From: Drosophila pseudoobscura
Taxonomy: Eukaryota; Arthropoda; Insecta; Diptera; Drosophilidae
Reading direction: 5' to 3'
DNA length: 64,000 nucleotides
Assembly: GCF_009870125.1 (NCBI RefSeq)
Contig: NC_046681.1
Span: forward strand, 8,631,001-8,695,000
Each line of letters starts with the position of its first letter. Within the stretch, counting starts at the first letter, position 1. This document shows, in pieces, positions 27,108 through 38,523 of the stretch. The notes beneath the pieces were generated by a model. That model did not search any database and had not been told where the DNA came from. It saw only the letters and a program-made list of their open reading frames with translations. Position numbers and translations under genes: made by a program.

Positions 27108-29307
27108 TGCGGGGATCATGTTTGGATCGACTTTCATATATATTTCATATTTTTTTAAAATCAATACGAAATTTATCACCGAGACACACACATTTATATA
27201 TATATATATATATAAAGAGATATATATATAATACATACTGAAGTATTTGTTAGCCCTTGGAGAACGTTGCCTAAACACAGAAATGTATAACCTCACGCCA
27301 GTCTCTCACACACAACGCGCGTTATTTTATATATCGATTTAAATCGTGTCATAGTCCGTACGTAGTAGCTACAGATAGATGTACGCTCTTGTTATAACAC
27401 TCACAGTCTCTGTACCACAAACAAATTATTGCGGGGTGGTTGGAAGGAAACATTTTTTTCTTAGCACTCATAGTTTTTTATATATAAAGTATATAAATAT
27501 ATAAAATCAAAGGCAACGCATACAATATATATTGTTATAATTGTAAATAGGTTACGTTGCTGACCAAACCCGCCCCCCAATAGTCTATCCACGAAATGTC
27601 ATATTGAATCCAGGAAGTCCAGGCAGTATCTCGCTATAGTAAGTGTAAGTCGGGACTGCTGGCTGCTGCTCCTAGTCCGTAAGAATCACCGCGAGATCAC
27701 ACAATCGATCACCACAGCGCGCGCTCTCTTTCTCCAATTTAGTTGCTCTTTTCCGCAGTGAGCATTAAATGGTATACTTTTGAAGAAAGGCAACCCAACC
27801 CTCTAAATAGTAGTTTATCTAAGGTATCTAGATAGCATTAAGGTACCAGCTAATGTCGAAAATACTTAATAAACCCGAATTCGAAATTGCAAGTATTGAA
27901 AGAACACTTTAAACTCTTTTTTTATTTGGGCATCTGAACTGTAACGTTTTATAATAATCTAATGAAATAATAATCTTCTTAGCGAACCAGCTCTGAAATT
28001 TATTGCATTTGTGCCTTCTTTATCATTAAAATGAAACCCCGAGAGACAGCAGTCTGGCTGAGTTGTCGAGAAGTTGAAATTAATGTTAAAGAACTAATTG
28101 TATTTCCTGAAAACCTAGGACACTTCAGTGGAAAAAAAGTGAACGTTATGAAAGTGGCGATATGAAGTTCGCCATCGTCTCGAGTGGAGCGTCAACGGGC
28201 CGCGTCATGAAGAACCGCTGCTTTAAAGCTCGAAGATTACGAATCTTATGAAATGCAGATTGAATTGGTAAGCGTATTGTAGTAGAAACAACATTAATCG
28301 GACAGCTAATTAAAAGACGACAGAGCAAATTTAGCACCATGATTAAGGTATAATATGCAGTATCCTCTAGCCTTAGCATAACTCGAAAGATCTCGAAGTT
28401 AGGATCTCATTCCCCAAAATAAAAACACAAACACAAATTCGTTTTTACATATTTTTGTAAGTTTTCGTTTATATTCTGTGGATATTAATACAATTTTAGA
28501 CATAGAAACTAAGACTTAATGGCTAGAGTCTACAGTTTTGTTTGGTGGCTAATTATTTTATGCTAAAATTTTGATTAAATTTTTTTCAACACGCACAGCA
28601 CACCAAACTACGAACTCGGATTAGATTCAGAGTTATAGTACTATAAATATAGTTATGTGTGTGTGGGTGTGTGTATGTATATTTTGGATGAAGGATGATT
28701 GAAAAATAGTTGCCATAACCGATAGAATTTTGGGGGAGGGGATAACTAAAGAAGGCTAGGGTAGGGGGATTCATTTACAGTAAAAAAAAGTAATAGGCGT
28801 GTTCTTATATACAGAGTGTATTTTTTTCTTTGTGTCTAGTTCTTAAATACATCTAGAAATGTTTGTAGTAGTTTAATATGTCTAATATCTTAAGCCTAGA
28901 TTTAAAGTTGAGGCGCTTGTTTCCATCTCCATCTACCTTTTTTTTTTGTTTCCAACTCTCATCTTTATTTGCTTTATCTAAAAAGGCCTCAATAACAAAC
29001 TTATAATAATAAAATACTAACATTTACAGCGTTGCGTTCCGTTTTGAAAGGAATATAATAAATAAACTTAGAGCTTGTGCAGAAAATATCAGAAGGAAGG
29101 ATATATCATTCCGGGGAAGCGGAGGACGAGGGTTAAAGCCTCTCGTGTGTTCTCGATGCACTTCAATCTTTACGTTAGGTTCAAGGGCGAGCTTCTCTGG
29201 ACATATATTCATATTCTGTGGTTGTGTGGATTTTTAAGCATCAATTGATTTAACTTGAATTTAAAATAAATATTATCCTACTACCAAGCATGCAATATAA
29301 TTTAACT
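27108..29307. other. Sfmbt 3' UTR and Sfmbt-Sirt1 convergent spacer
   Basis: AT-rich. Sfmbt's likely poly(A) signal is AATAAA at 27868-27873, so its 3' UTR is about 760 nt and includes (TA)n near 27200-27235. TTTATT near 28964 (AATAAA on the minus strand) may end Sirt1. A (GT)n tract lies at 28655-28675. No coding frame is convincing. Confidence 0.5.
27868..27873 (+). terminator. Poly(A) signal, Sfmbt
   Basis: Canonical AATAAA about 760 nt after the Sfmbt stop codon, the first canonical hexamer after it that I noticed on the + strand. Confidence 0.5.
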
Positions 29308-32016
29308 TTACACGACGCTTGTCGGAGGGGGAGTCTCCTCCTCCTCGCTGGGCCGTCGCTTCTTCGATGGCGGCGTTTCACCCTCAATCGCTGGTGCTGG
29401 CTGTTGTTGCACAAGGCTGGAGCTTGTTCTCTTCTTACTGGGACTGCTGTCAAATGGAAGCTCAGAGTCATCCAGCCCGCTAACGCCACCAGTTATCTCG
29501 GTGACAATGTGTGCCTCTAGCGATGGCGGCAGTAGTGGTGACAATGGTACGGAATTCAGATCGCAGGCGTCCTCATCATCGTCATCATCATCGTTGGCCC
29601 CTCCCATATTTCCAAAGAGATCTGCAGCATGTCCCTTGGGCATCATGCTGCCATCCTTACGCATCACCTCGTCATCCTCATCATCATCATCACTGTACTC
29701 GTTATCCCAGAAGACCTGGGCACCCGGGAACACATACGAACAGTTGTTCGTGTGACAATAAAAGGTGCCTGGGACAAGACGCTCGGCAGCTGTCTGTCGC
29801 TTGCCGCCGCGCTGTGCCGGCCTTGGTGGTAGCCTGGGCCCCACCACCGTCTTAGTCTCTTGGACCAGATTACTGGGCCGTACATAGGGGTTGGCAGAAT
29901 TGGCGGAGGAGGCTTCGTTGTCGCACTGCTCGATACCGCTGTCCTTTGAGGAGTCGATCGACAAGTGACGATAGCTCTCCACTGGCGCATCCCCGGGTGA
30001 AGCGGCCGGTAGTGGTACCGCTGCTGCTGCAGCCAGACGGTCACAGCTCAAAGTAGTCTGATTTAGCTCCACCAGAATGTCTGTCTTGATGCGCTCAATG
30101 GCAGCCCGATCGTGGGCATCATCGGCACTTTGTGGGCGCTTGTTGGTGTTGCCTGCGGATGTGAATGTGGAGGACTCAAAGCCCGAGTCTGAGCAAGTTC
30201 CAGCCGAACCCAAAATGTAATCGGTCGATCCATTTGACTTTAGGGACTGCGTGTCTGTGTCCAACTGTGACTGCTGCTCGCTCTCCGAGATGCAGTGTCG
30301 ATGGTGCAGATATTGATGATGATGTAGGCCAAGGTGATTATGATGCTCGGGCGGCATTAGATTCTTGCATTCGGTGAGCATTGCCTCCTCGGAGCACATC
30401 TGCTTCCAGCAGCCATCGTCTCCGGATAAGCGATGACAGATCTGATTGATAATAACATCAGAGTCACCCAGCAACTCCACGTCAAATTTCAGATGATGCA
30501 ACTGCTCCCTATTGATGAGAATCTGCGGCACTGTTGCCGGTATACTGCTGGGAATGTGTGCCACCGGTCGCACTTTCAGCGAGGAGCCAATCACAATCAA
30601 CAGATCGCAACAGTCCTTGTCTGTGGCCATCACTGTATGGTATTCATCGGGTAAACCTATTTTCAAAGATGGAAAAAAATCAAGTAAAAGTGAAGGCTAT
30701 TCGACGGGAAAAGCGACTTAGGACTTACCCTCTCCGAAGAAAACAATGTCGGGCTTCATAATGCCATTCTCGACCAGCTGCCGGAGCTCATCTTCGGTTA
30801 CGGCCACCGAGGCATCTACACTCTGCTCCTTGTTGGGCTGGCACTGCGGACAGACGGGTATGCGCTGGGCAAAGATGTCAGCCCGCAGGGCATCCGCATT
30901 GCACTTGAACTTGCATTTGGTGCACGAGGCCGTCGAGAAGGAGCCGTGGCATTCAATGACCCGCTGAATGCCTGCCACCCGCTCTAGAGTATCGATATTC
31001 TGCGTATAATTGCGCAGCAGCTTGCCTTTGGTCTCCAGCATCTTTATGAAACGATGACAGGGCGAGGGCCTAAACTCCCCCGGATAGATCTCTCGTGCAA
31101 ACTTGTAGAAGGGCCGCGGATCACGCTTGAAGTAGTTGATATCAAACATGGCCTGCGGATCTGGTAAATCGGGAAAATCATGGGCCAGACGGGCATAGAT
31201 GCCATTGGTGGAGCGAAAGTCTGGTATGCCACAGGAGACAGACACTCCAGCGCCAGTCAGGACAATAATTCGGGAAGATTTCTGCACCAGATCAATGACA
31301 TCGCCAAAGGTATTGACATTCGGAAGCTTGTTTCGCCGCTTCGGCTCGTTCAAAAGATGGGCCAGATAGTCCCACAGCACTGAGTCATCAGTGTCGGCGG
31401 CCAGACCTGTGGCAAAGTGTGGCATAATGCTGGCAATCACCTGGCGGTGCACACGACCTGTGTAGAGTTCGCGTTGCAGCCAGCGGAGCTTCCAGTCGGT
31501 GGCACCACCACCTCCTACCGATGAGCAGTCCGAGCTGGTGTCGTCCTCATCCTCGTTGGTCTCTTCGCCAGTGGCCTCCTCGTCCTCATCATCATCATCA
31601 TCGTCGTCGTCGTCTTCATCATCCTCCTCTTCCTCTTCTTCATCGTCACACTCGGAGTTGGACTTTTCTAGAAGTTTGGACTGTTGCTGCAGCGGCGGAA
31701 GTACATTCAATATTTCTGCTCCCATATCCATATTGGCGCCAATTTCTTGTTCTTCAAATATTTTTGTTTTGATTTCAACATTTGCTTTGGCTGCCGGTCC
31801 GCCGCCTGTTGCTGTCGATGTTGATGTAGATGTCGCAGTCGCAGTCGACGTTGTTGCCGTTGCCGTTGCCAGAATTTCGGCGCCAAAATCAAAATTTGTT
31901 GAAGTGTTCTCAAAGCTAAGAAACTCTTTGGCATTCGGCAATTGAACATCGGCCATGTCGGGCAAATCCTTGGTAATAATATGACCCAAGTGAATTTCCT
32001 CGAAGTTTTCCATCAT
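29308..32016 (-). CDS. Sirt1: NAD-dependent protein deacetylase, sirtuin 1
   Basis: Two coding exons: 30729-32016 and 29308-30656, with a 72-nt intron; about 878 aa (D. melanogaster Sir2 is around 820). The start is the first ATG of MMENFEEIHLGH. The N-terminus is disordered with a long Asp/Glu run encoded by GAC/GAT/GAG repeats (about 31577-31645). The sirtuin core spans roughly residues 235-490: IIVLTGAGVSVSCGIPDFRS, TQNIDTLERVAG, catalytic His in IECHGSF, zinc ligands CTKC ... CPQC, KPDIVFFGEGLP and VIGSSLKVRPV. The C-terminal half is disordered, acidic and Ser-rich, ending with nuclear-signal-like KKRRPSEEEE. Sirt1 deacetylates histones and transcription factors in silencing and metabolism. 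It is divergent from DnaJ-H, as in D. melanogaster. Confidence 0.95.
31577..31645 (-). repeat. Coding trinucleotide run (Asp/Glu) in Sirt1
   Basis: On the + strand it reads as repeated TCA/TCG/TCC/TCT triplets, i.e. Asp and Glu codons in Sirt1. The antisense frame gives a misleading poly-Ser ORF. Such runs are length-variable between species. Confidence 0.7.
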
Positions 32017-32731
32017 TTTTCCCCACAGGCGCACCACCGAAATTTGATTCGAGTGTTGCCTTCTGCTTCTGCTTCTCCGTCCGTCTTCTTCTTGCCACTC
32101 ACTGATTCGCTCTCTCTATGCGCTCACTCTCTTTGCGCTCTTGCGCCGTCCGTTTTCACCGCTCTTTCGTTGGTACACACAAAATTTTACGTCGTCAGCT
32201 TCGCACCCATTTGGCTTGATTGAAAAAATTCTCCAGCTAACAATTATGGGCCAATTTTTGCCGTTGTTCGAATTTATTTCACTTAATTTTACTTAGATTA
32301 AATTTGGAAAAAATTTTCACTTAATATAATTTAAATTTTTTCGTAAGTTTTAGACGTAATTTCTGGAAAATTTTCCGATGAAAAAGCAAGATGGCACACG
32401 TAGCTGCGCGTGTGTTAGTGCATTAAAAATGTATCAGTGGCCTCAGTGGTACCTTAACTCGCGTTGAAAAACACACTAGCGCGTAAAAATACTGCAATGT
32501 TGGCAATTTTTAGGGCATTTTAGCCATTAAAATACCATATTTTAGGAGAAAATCGGGGCGTTTTCTTAATAGTACAGTAGACGCTCAATAGCTTATATAT
32601 TGAACTTAGCGACTTCGTTATATGATATTTTTCTTTTATCCTATGTTTGCTGCTTAATGAAACACTACATATATTTCTTATATAAATTGACATGTTTCAG
32701 ATGCTTGCTTGATCATGAGTTGTTGAACAAA

Positions 32732-32869
32732 ATGGAGTTCAGTGATTGTTGTAAATTATTATTTGTTGTTGTTGTACTATTATTGTTTCTTCAGTTGTTC
32801 ATTGTTCAATATAAATTGCTCATGTCCTACCAAAATTATCGCTTACGTTTTTCCAATGGCAGTTGTTGA
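32732..32869 (+). CDS. Candidate 45-aa single-pass membrane microprotein
   Basis: The ATG sits in a near-ideal Drosophila context (CAAAATGG). The peptide starts MEFSDCCKLLF, continues with ~15 consecutive hydrophobic residues (VVVVLLLFLQLFIV) and ends with a polar tail RLRFSNGSC. There is no upstream promoter evidence and the hydrophobic run comes from a GTT/TTA/TTG-rich stretch, so it may be chance. It is listed because length, context and topology resemble known fly smORF peptides. Confidence 0.2.
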   Translation: MEFSDCCKLLFVVVVLLLFLQLFIVQYKLLMSYQNYRLRFSNGSC

Positions 32870-33034
32870 AATGACTATTACAGGGACAACAATTAAAACA
32901 CATTAAAAACAAAATTTTGCAAACATATGAACCACGATTTTATTTACTGCCAGTGTCTACTGTACTTGCTGGCATTTGAATTAGTGGTATTTTTCTTAGG
33001 CATTTCTTGAAGGTGAAGTTCCAGTTTCTACACT

Positions 33035-33045
33035 TGGTCACACTT
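33035..33045 (+). promoter_or_regulatory. Motif 1-like core promoter element
   Basis: TGGTCACACTT differs by one base from YGGTCACACTR, the M1BP-bound core element of housekeeping promoters. It lies about 120 nt before the DnaJ-H start codon. Confidence 0.5.
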
Positions 33046-33164
33046 ATTAACTACGAACTGAAAATACTGTCATTGTCGGAAGTTTTTTCAATAAAAATTT
33101 TATATTTTGGTTGGTTGCTAAAAACAATGCACGGTTGCTTTAGTTTGTAGGGGGTTGAACAAAC

Positions 33165-34471
33165 ATGGACAATTTGAACCTATATGAAGTGCTGGGCGTT
33201 GCTCCGGATGCAACCGAGGAAGAAATTAAAAAGGTAAAGCGCAATTCTCCTTTCGTGGAAATTCATTTTATAATGGTTATTGGGCGGCACTACTTAGAAC
33301 TATCGCAGATTGGCCAAAGAATTCCATCCAGATAAAAATCCCGATGCTGGTGACAAGTTCAAGGAGATTGCTTTTGCCTATGAGGTGCTGTCCGATCCGG
33401 AGAAACGTCGTATATACGACCGTCATGGCTTAAAGGGTCTGCAGGAGGGCGTCGAAGGTTTTGCCGATGCCTCCGATCTCTTGAATCAATGGTTTCCATT
33501 CGGTGGTGCTGCCGGCGGTCGTCCCAAGCGGGAGGGAAAAGTTGTCATCAAACTGGAGCTAACGCTGGAGGAGATTTATAGTGGTGGAATGAAGAAAACG
33601 GTTGACTACAATCGCCAGAAGTTGTGCAGCAAATGCAACGGCGATGGTGGGCCCCAGGACGCACATGAGAGCTGTGAGGCTTGTGGCGGTGTCGGACGAG
33701 CAGCTGCTTTCACCTTCATGGGGCTAAGCCCCTTCAATGCAGTGAGCTGTGCAGTTCTTGATGTATATCCAGGCATATCATTGTCATTTTTTTTTGGTTT
33801 TTCAGAGCTGCCCGGCATGCGATGGACGTGGTTTTACCATCAAAGACAACATGAAATGTAGCCCATGTCGTGGCAGTGGCTTTGTGGAGGAGAAAATGAA
33901 ACGGGATCTGATTGTGGAGCGTGGAGCTCCACACATGCTGAAGGTGCCCTTCAACAAAGAGGGGCATCAGATGCGTGGCGGCGAATATGGCGATCTGATT
34001 GTTGTGCTCGTCCAGCAAGACCATCCAACCTTTCAACGACGTCACGCTAATCTCTATATGAGGGACCTGGAGATTAGCATAACCGAGGCTCTCTGCGGCT
34101 ATACGCATTGTTTCGAGCATCTGGATGGCCGTCCCGTATGTTTGCGCACCGAGCCTGGGGAGGTGTTGCAGCACAATCACATCAAGATGCTGCGTGGCGG
34201 CGGCATGCCCGTTTTCAACTCGCCCACCGACAAGGGTGATCTTTATATGAAGTTTAAGGTGAATTTCCCTGAGAACAATTTTGCCACGCCAGTGCAGATG
34301 GCCCAGTTGGAGGAACTGCTGCCGCCCAGGGAACGCATTGTCATTCCAGAGGCAGCCGAATTGGTTGAGATGACCGACTACAAGCCACAAGCGCGTCCTA
34401 ATCCAAGCGGGGATGATGACGAGCACGGACAATCGCCCCACTTTGAGAGCGTCCAGTGCCAGACCGCTTAG
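33165..34471 (+). CDS. DnaJ-H: DnaJA2-type (class A) Hsp40 co-chaperone
   Basis: Three exons: 33165-33233, 33298-33741, 33806-34471; 392 aa. The J domain ([35 protein letters not shown]) has the HPD motif that stimulates Hsp70 ATPase and is interrupted by intron 1. It is followed by a Gly/Phe-poor linker and four zinc-binding CxxCxGxG-like motifs: [24 protein letters not shown] (whose exon starts at the intron 2 junction) and CSPCRGSG. The substrate-binding C-terminal domain follows. The protein ends CQTA, a CaaX box predicted to be farnesylated, like CQTS of human DNAJA1. It acts in cytosolic protein folding. Confidence 0.95.
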
Positions 34472-34996
34472 TTGTTGTGGTTATGGCTACTGCAGGCTCT
34501 GTACTTTTGCTTCGATCTTTGGCAGCTTCTGTTCACGCTCAGCGTGGACGAGATCTGCTTTCTGTTGCCGCTAGTCGTCTTAATATGCATAGTATTATTT
34601 ATCATACAGGAATGTTTGCTGTGAAAAGCGCGTGATCAAAATTTTTTTAGTATACATATGTTACTCGTAAGGCACAGTCGAGACAAAGCTTAGCTGGATG
34701 CATCGTTGATCGTTCATTAATCTCACTTAATTATCGGACGGCTTACACTCTCTAATCTTAACTATTTTTTGGTTTTTCTAAACTAAACTAACCATTTACC
34801 AAATACACATTTATCTCACTGTAGAAATGATAAAAACAACTCTTGTGTCGGCTTCTGTTTCAGTGTAAAAATGTTTTATTGTATTATTTACAAGTATACT
34901 AATATAAATAATTATAGGACTAGTATTTCTTTGTTCATTTCAGTGTCAATTTGTTTGTGGATGACTTGGATCCCCCTTTTCAGTCAGAGTCCGGTT
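34472..34996. other. 3' flanks of convergent DnaJ-H and zinc-finger genes
   Basis: DnaJ-H 3' UTR from 34472. TTTATT at 34875-34880 is AATAAA on the minus strand and suits the zinc-finger gene, whose 3' UTR would then be about 120 nt. One TACTCGTA octamer is at 34662-34669. Confidence 0.5.
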
Positions 34997-37078
34997 CTAA
35001 TATTGTTCATCACCGGCGGGGGACACAATCGCATCTGTGGAGGTTTGTAGTTGCTGCAGCCCCAGATCTGTGTCCCAGAGATTGCGATAGAATGACTGCC
35101 CCGCACCAGTAAGAGAATCTGCAGCTTCCATGTCGATGTGCTTCAAAGCTGACTTCTTCTTGGGGAGCTGTCCTTCCTCAGTCATCATCTCCGTCATTGG
35201 ATCGTATTGTTCACCCGTGCGTGTGGCTTTTGACTCTTCTGTGCTTGGATTGACTTTCATTAGAGTCAAAAACTGATTGTACTTTGTGTAGTTGCGTCGT
35301 CCGGTCTCATCGTTCATCAGAACCCGTGCCTGGTTGTGGGACTTGTCACGATTCGCCTTCAAGCGTATGTGCTTGGTGATGTCCCAGCGCCAGTTGGAGC
35401 GATAGGCGCACAGCGAGCACTCGAAGGGCTTCCGATTCAGATGGCCCACAATGTGGACATGGAAACGCGAGGCGGTGGCTGCCCAAAAAGTGCAATGTGG
35501 ACACTTGAAGACCTTTTTCATAGGAGTTGAATCATTGGCATCATCGACTACGTACGGTTCCGTGACCTGTAAACATGAGTTGGACTTAGTAGAGTGTTGA
35601 ATGACCTTTAGTCTGTTCACCTCTCCATAGCCAGGGGCTGTTTCCACGCCGCAGTAGCTGAGATCACTGCCTGCAGCTGGGTAATCCTCTTCCGGTGAGG
35701 CCGGCAGCTCTTGGCTGGCCAGGCAAGAAGCCCTTAGGTGCTTAGTGTTGGCCAAAGCTGGCGGGCACAACTGCAGATGCTTGACAAGCTCCACGGCATT
35801 GGGCACGAGCTGATGGCAGTGGGAGCAGCTGATCCCCGGCAACTCCATCGACGCGTCGACGAGAGGTATGACTGGTGGCGGAGTTGGCGATACTTTTTTG
35901 GAGCTGCTCGCTCCCAGGTGCAGCTTCTCCTCCTGCTCCTTGAGGAAGCGGCGACGAATGGGATGCCCCACGGCGGGCACATGATGGTTCAGCTCGTGTA
36001 TGGTCAGGGACTGCTTGATGTCCGTGCTAAAGTCGCAGAGGCTGCAGCGAAAGTGTCCATCGGCGCCATGGTTCTTGGTGTGTCTGTCCAGATTCCACTT
36101 GTAAGGGGAGTGGAAGTCGCATAAGTCGCATTTGATCAATGGCATCGAATGGTATTTGACATGCTTCTTAAATCTGGCACGAAGCGGAGTACTATAGGAG
36201 CACTTCTGGCACTGGTACTTCTTCGAATCGTCGGCCATGGCCAAGGCCAAAGTCTCCTCGTTGACTGGACCCTCAGAGTCGGAGCTGCTGTTGTTGTTCA
36301 GCTCCGTTAGGACGGATTCATTGCGCTCCATCATGGGTGGCATCATCTTGCGCTGAAACTCAAAGGCCATCGAGAAAATATTATCACCATTGGCTACGAT
36401 CTTCTGCAGCTCCTGCATCTCCTGCTGGCGATTGTAGGCCTGTACCTTGACCAGCAGCTCCTGCTCCTGCTGCTTCAGCTCAGACTTTAGCTGCTCCAGC
36501 GAGGGACCGTTCTGCATGATGTGCACCAGTCCGGGAGTGATGACGTTGCCGTCCCCTTGCACAGCGCCAGAAGGTCGTGGCATTTCGATGCTCTCCTCGA
36601 GACGACGCTTGCGCGCCTCGCGACTCAGATTGCGCTTGCCACGACCCGGCTGGCCGTCTTCGCCGGGCAGGCCCTTATCCGTATCGGTGCAGCCATGCAC
36701 CATTTTCATGTGACGCACCAGTTTCTGGAAATGACGCGAGGCATAGAGGCACAGCTTGCACTCGTTTATGATGATCCTTTCGCCGTGGACGTCGCGCAGG
36801 TGCGACAGATGATTGCGCGGATTCTGCGTGAAGAATGCGCACTGATTGCAGCTATAGTTTCTGCGTATCTTGCACTGCGGCAGTTGCGGCAATTGGCCGC
36901 CATCATTAGGCGGCTGTTCCTGGTACCATGCGACTTCCTGTGAGAGTAATGACATGTTAGCCGGATCCGCGGCCTCATCCGCATTTGCCACAGGTACGTG
37001 ATACATGGACGTATTACTGAATAGATTGCGCACAATCAGACGGCCGCCTGTACTTTCTACCATTGATGGTAAATCCAT
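34997..37078 (-). CDS. Multi-C2H2 zinc-finger protein (REST-like spacing), unnamed
   Basis: One open frame of 693 aa from MDLPSMVESTGGR. The start follows a TTTCTTTTAAG acceptor, so a non-coding first exon lies upstream. About eight C2H2 fingers: two N-terminal (CNQCAFFTQNPRNHLSHLRDVH; CKLCLYASRHFQKLVRHMKMVH), three central (CQKCSYSTPLRARFKKH, CDLCDFHSPYKWNLDRH, CSLCDFSTDIKQSLTIH), one isolated (CSHCHQ ... HLQLC, last His replaced by Cys) and two C-terminal (CPHCTFWAATASRFHVH; CSLCAYRSNWRWDITKH). The irregular clusters with S/T-Y/F variants resemble REST and its insect relatives. It is a nuclear DNA-binding factor; targets are unknown. A 54-nt segment (35567-35620) has intron-like ends yet no stop, so a 675-aa isoform is possible. 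Confidence 0.85.
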   Translation of the reverse strand: MDLPSMVESTGGRLIVRNLFSNTSMYHVPVANADEAADPANMSLLSQEVAWYQEQPPNDGGQLPQLPQCKIRRNYSCNQCAFFTQNPRNHLSHLRDVHGERIIINECKLCLYASRHFQKLVRHMKMVHGCTDTDKGLPGEDGQPGRGKRNLSREARKRRLEESIEMPRPSGAVQGDGNVITPGLVHIMQNGPSLEQLKSELKQQEQELLVKVQAYNRQQEMQELQKIVANGDNIFSMAFEFQRKMMPPMMERNESVLTELNNNSSSDSEGPVNEETLALAMADDSKKYQCQKCSYSTPLRARFKKHVKYHSMPLIKCDLCDFHSPYKWNLDRHTKNHGADGHFRCSLCDFSTDIKQSLTIHELNHHVPAVGHPIRRRFLKEQEEKLHLGASSSKKVSPTPPPVIPLVDASMELPGISCSHCHQLVPNAVELVKHLQLCPPALANTKHLRASCLASQELPASPEEDYPAAGSDLSYCGVETAPGYGEVNRLKVIQHSTKSNSCLQVTEPYVVDDANDSTPMKKVFKCPHCTFWAATASRFHVHIVGHLNRKPFECSLCAYRSNWRWDITKHIRLKANRDKSHNQARVLMNDETGRRNYTKYNQFLTLMKVNPSTEESKATRTGEQYDPMTEMMTEEGQLPKKKSALKHIDMEAADSLTGAGQSFYRNLWDTDLGLQQLQTSTDAIVSPAGDEQY

Positions 37079-37413
37079 TTGCTTAAAAGAAATGGAGATT
37101 ACATAAACATATAAGTTGTGAGTCATCAGAACTGTCAAAATTAGTCACCACCTACTTTCTTCACAATTTTTTTTTTTTCGAAAAAAATTTTTTTTTTATT
37201 TTTTTTTAGTTGAATTTGATTTGATTTAGCACGATGTTTACCCTACGAAATCTGTAGCTCAACTGTGGAAATCTCTGGCTCGTGAAACTCAAAATTAAAA
37301 TCAAAATCAAAATGGCAAAAATCCAGGCAAAGCCTACTTGATCTCTTTCATGCTGGAAGGTTCTAAGGTTCACTAGGCAGAAGTACCCTTTATATATGTT
37401 TTATTTTTGTTTT
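37079..37413. other. Zinc-finger gene leader and spacer
   Basis: Holds the upstream intron/promoter of the zinc-finger gene and a long T-rich run with interspersed A (about 37160-37210). TTTATT at 37400-37405 is AATAAA on the minus strand, just past the stop codon of the next gene. Confidence 0.4.
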
Positions 37414-38076
37414 TTATATAGTAATAATATTAAAGGCTAAAATAAGTCCATGGAATGTGCCGACTGCTCCTCCTGGTGGGAAATGTGTATTTCAATAAAT
37501 TTAATTTGAATAATTTAGGATAAAATTTAGCTTACCAACACCAACCAGATCAGGATTAATTTTATTAAGGCTCTTCACCAGCCTGGGCAGATATTTCTTG
37601 AGGACATTAGCTGATGATTCCAAACTGTCATTATTTGCGAATTTCATTCTGAATCCGCCTTGCGTATTCGGGATCTGAAATCTTTTTTGAATAACAGATT
37701 TGATGTCTGTGGCATTATTTCCCTTAGGAAGGCTGGCCGTACATTGTCCGGCGGGTTTACTTAGGTTATGTTCAGGCGGTAGCCTGGGGGAACCTGTAAA
37801 AAGGTCCGTTGTGGTGTAAAGGCGTCTCACTTAATTTTGGAAAACTTTTTTCTTTTGTGAACATCCAAGGGTAATGTCGCCGTGTCCGTGTAGCGACATA
37901 ATCCCATGTACATGGTCAAAATCCTAACGTAAGGCGAAACCTCCTGCAAAAGCACTTCGCAGGGCCAATTTCCAATTTCCAACATTTCCCATTTTTCAAT
38001 TGTTGTGTTTGCTATAAGAAATTATTATTTATAATTTATAATAGTTAAATATTTCACTTACCCCGTCTTGGCTCAT
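37414..38076 (-). CDS. Unrecognised small protein, four-exon gene
   Basis: I assembled four exons on the minus strand whose phases all close: 38062-38076 (MSQDG), 37831-37943, 37536-37783, 37414-37472; 144 aa. The introns start with GTAAGT, GTGAGA and GTAAGC and end with TTTTGCAG, CCCCCAG and CCACCAG. The product begins MSQDGEVSPYVRILTMYMGL, has a basic patch (HKRKKFSKIK), a central FRMKFANNDSLES segment with an amphipathic helix (LKKYLPRLVKSL) and a Gly-rich, hydrophobic C-terminus (GVGGAVGTFHGLILAF). There is no signal peptide. Function is unknown. A shorter first exon splice (acceptor near 38015) would put translation out of frame, so the model above is preferred. Confidence 0.55.
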
Positions 38077-38523
38077 GTGCAATGGCGGTGAAAGCTGGTG
38101 AAAAGAGGTGAAAACGCTGTCAAACTTTGACATTTGACAACTTAATTTGATCTATACATACAATTTGTAGTAATATGAATAATTGTACACTTAATGTGCC
38201 GGTAACCATAATGTTTACCGGGAAAAGTCCAACCATTAACAAAGCCTTTATTTTACATATATATTATTATATTTACGTGCAAATTTATATTTATTCGGTT
38301 TTTTACCCGGTCTTCTCAGAGTTCTAGATGGGTTTTAAAATTAAATATAACAACGAAATTGGCGTTCTGTTGGTTTGAAATCAATTCTACAACTGATACA
38401 CATGATTACGATTTTTTTGTCTATGGTTTCTTGGTTAACATTGATGTTAAGATCCTTAAGGAACAACAAGCTTAAGTCATGAGCAAACAGTATAAATATG
38501 TATAAACAGGTTTAGCAAGTGGT
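38077..38523. other. Spacer between minus-strand genes
   Basis: 5' flank of the 144-aa gene and 3' flank of the kinase. TTTATT at 38247-38252 (AATAAA on the minus strand) may end the kinase transcript. Otherwise AT-rich. Confidence 0.4.

Larger units (their letters stand above)
32017..33164. promoter_or_regulatory. Sirt1 / DnaJ-H divergent intergenic region
   Basis: About 1.15 kb between the two start codons. The DnaJ-H side has a Motif 1-like site (33035-33045). The middle holds a 45-codon small ORF (32732-32869). The Sirt1 side is CT-rich (32040-32160), likely leader sequence. Confidence 0.5.

Noticed and set aside
31499-31945. Poly-Ser frame opposite Sirt1
   Set aside because: Complement of the Asp/Glu codon run of Sirt1.
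37414-38076. REC114-like meiotic protein identity for the 144-aa gene
   Set aside because: FRMKFANNDSLES faintly recalls a REC114 strand-helix, but length and the other blocks do not match; left unnamed.
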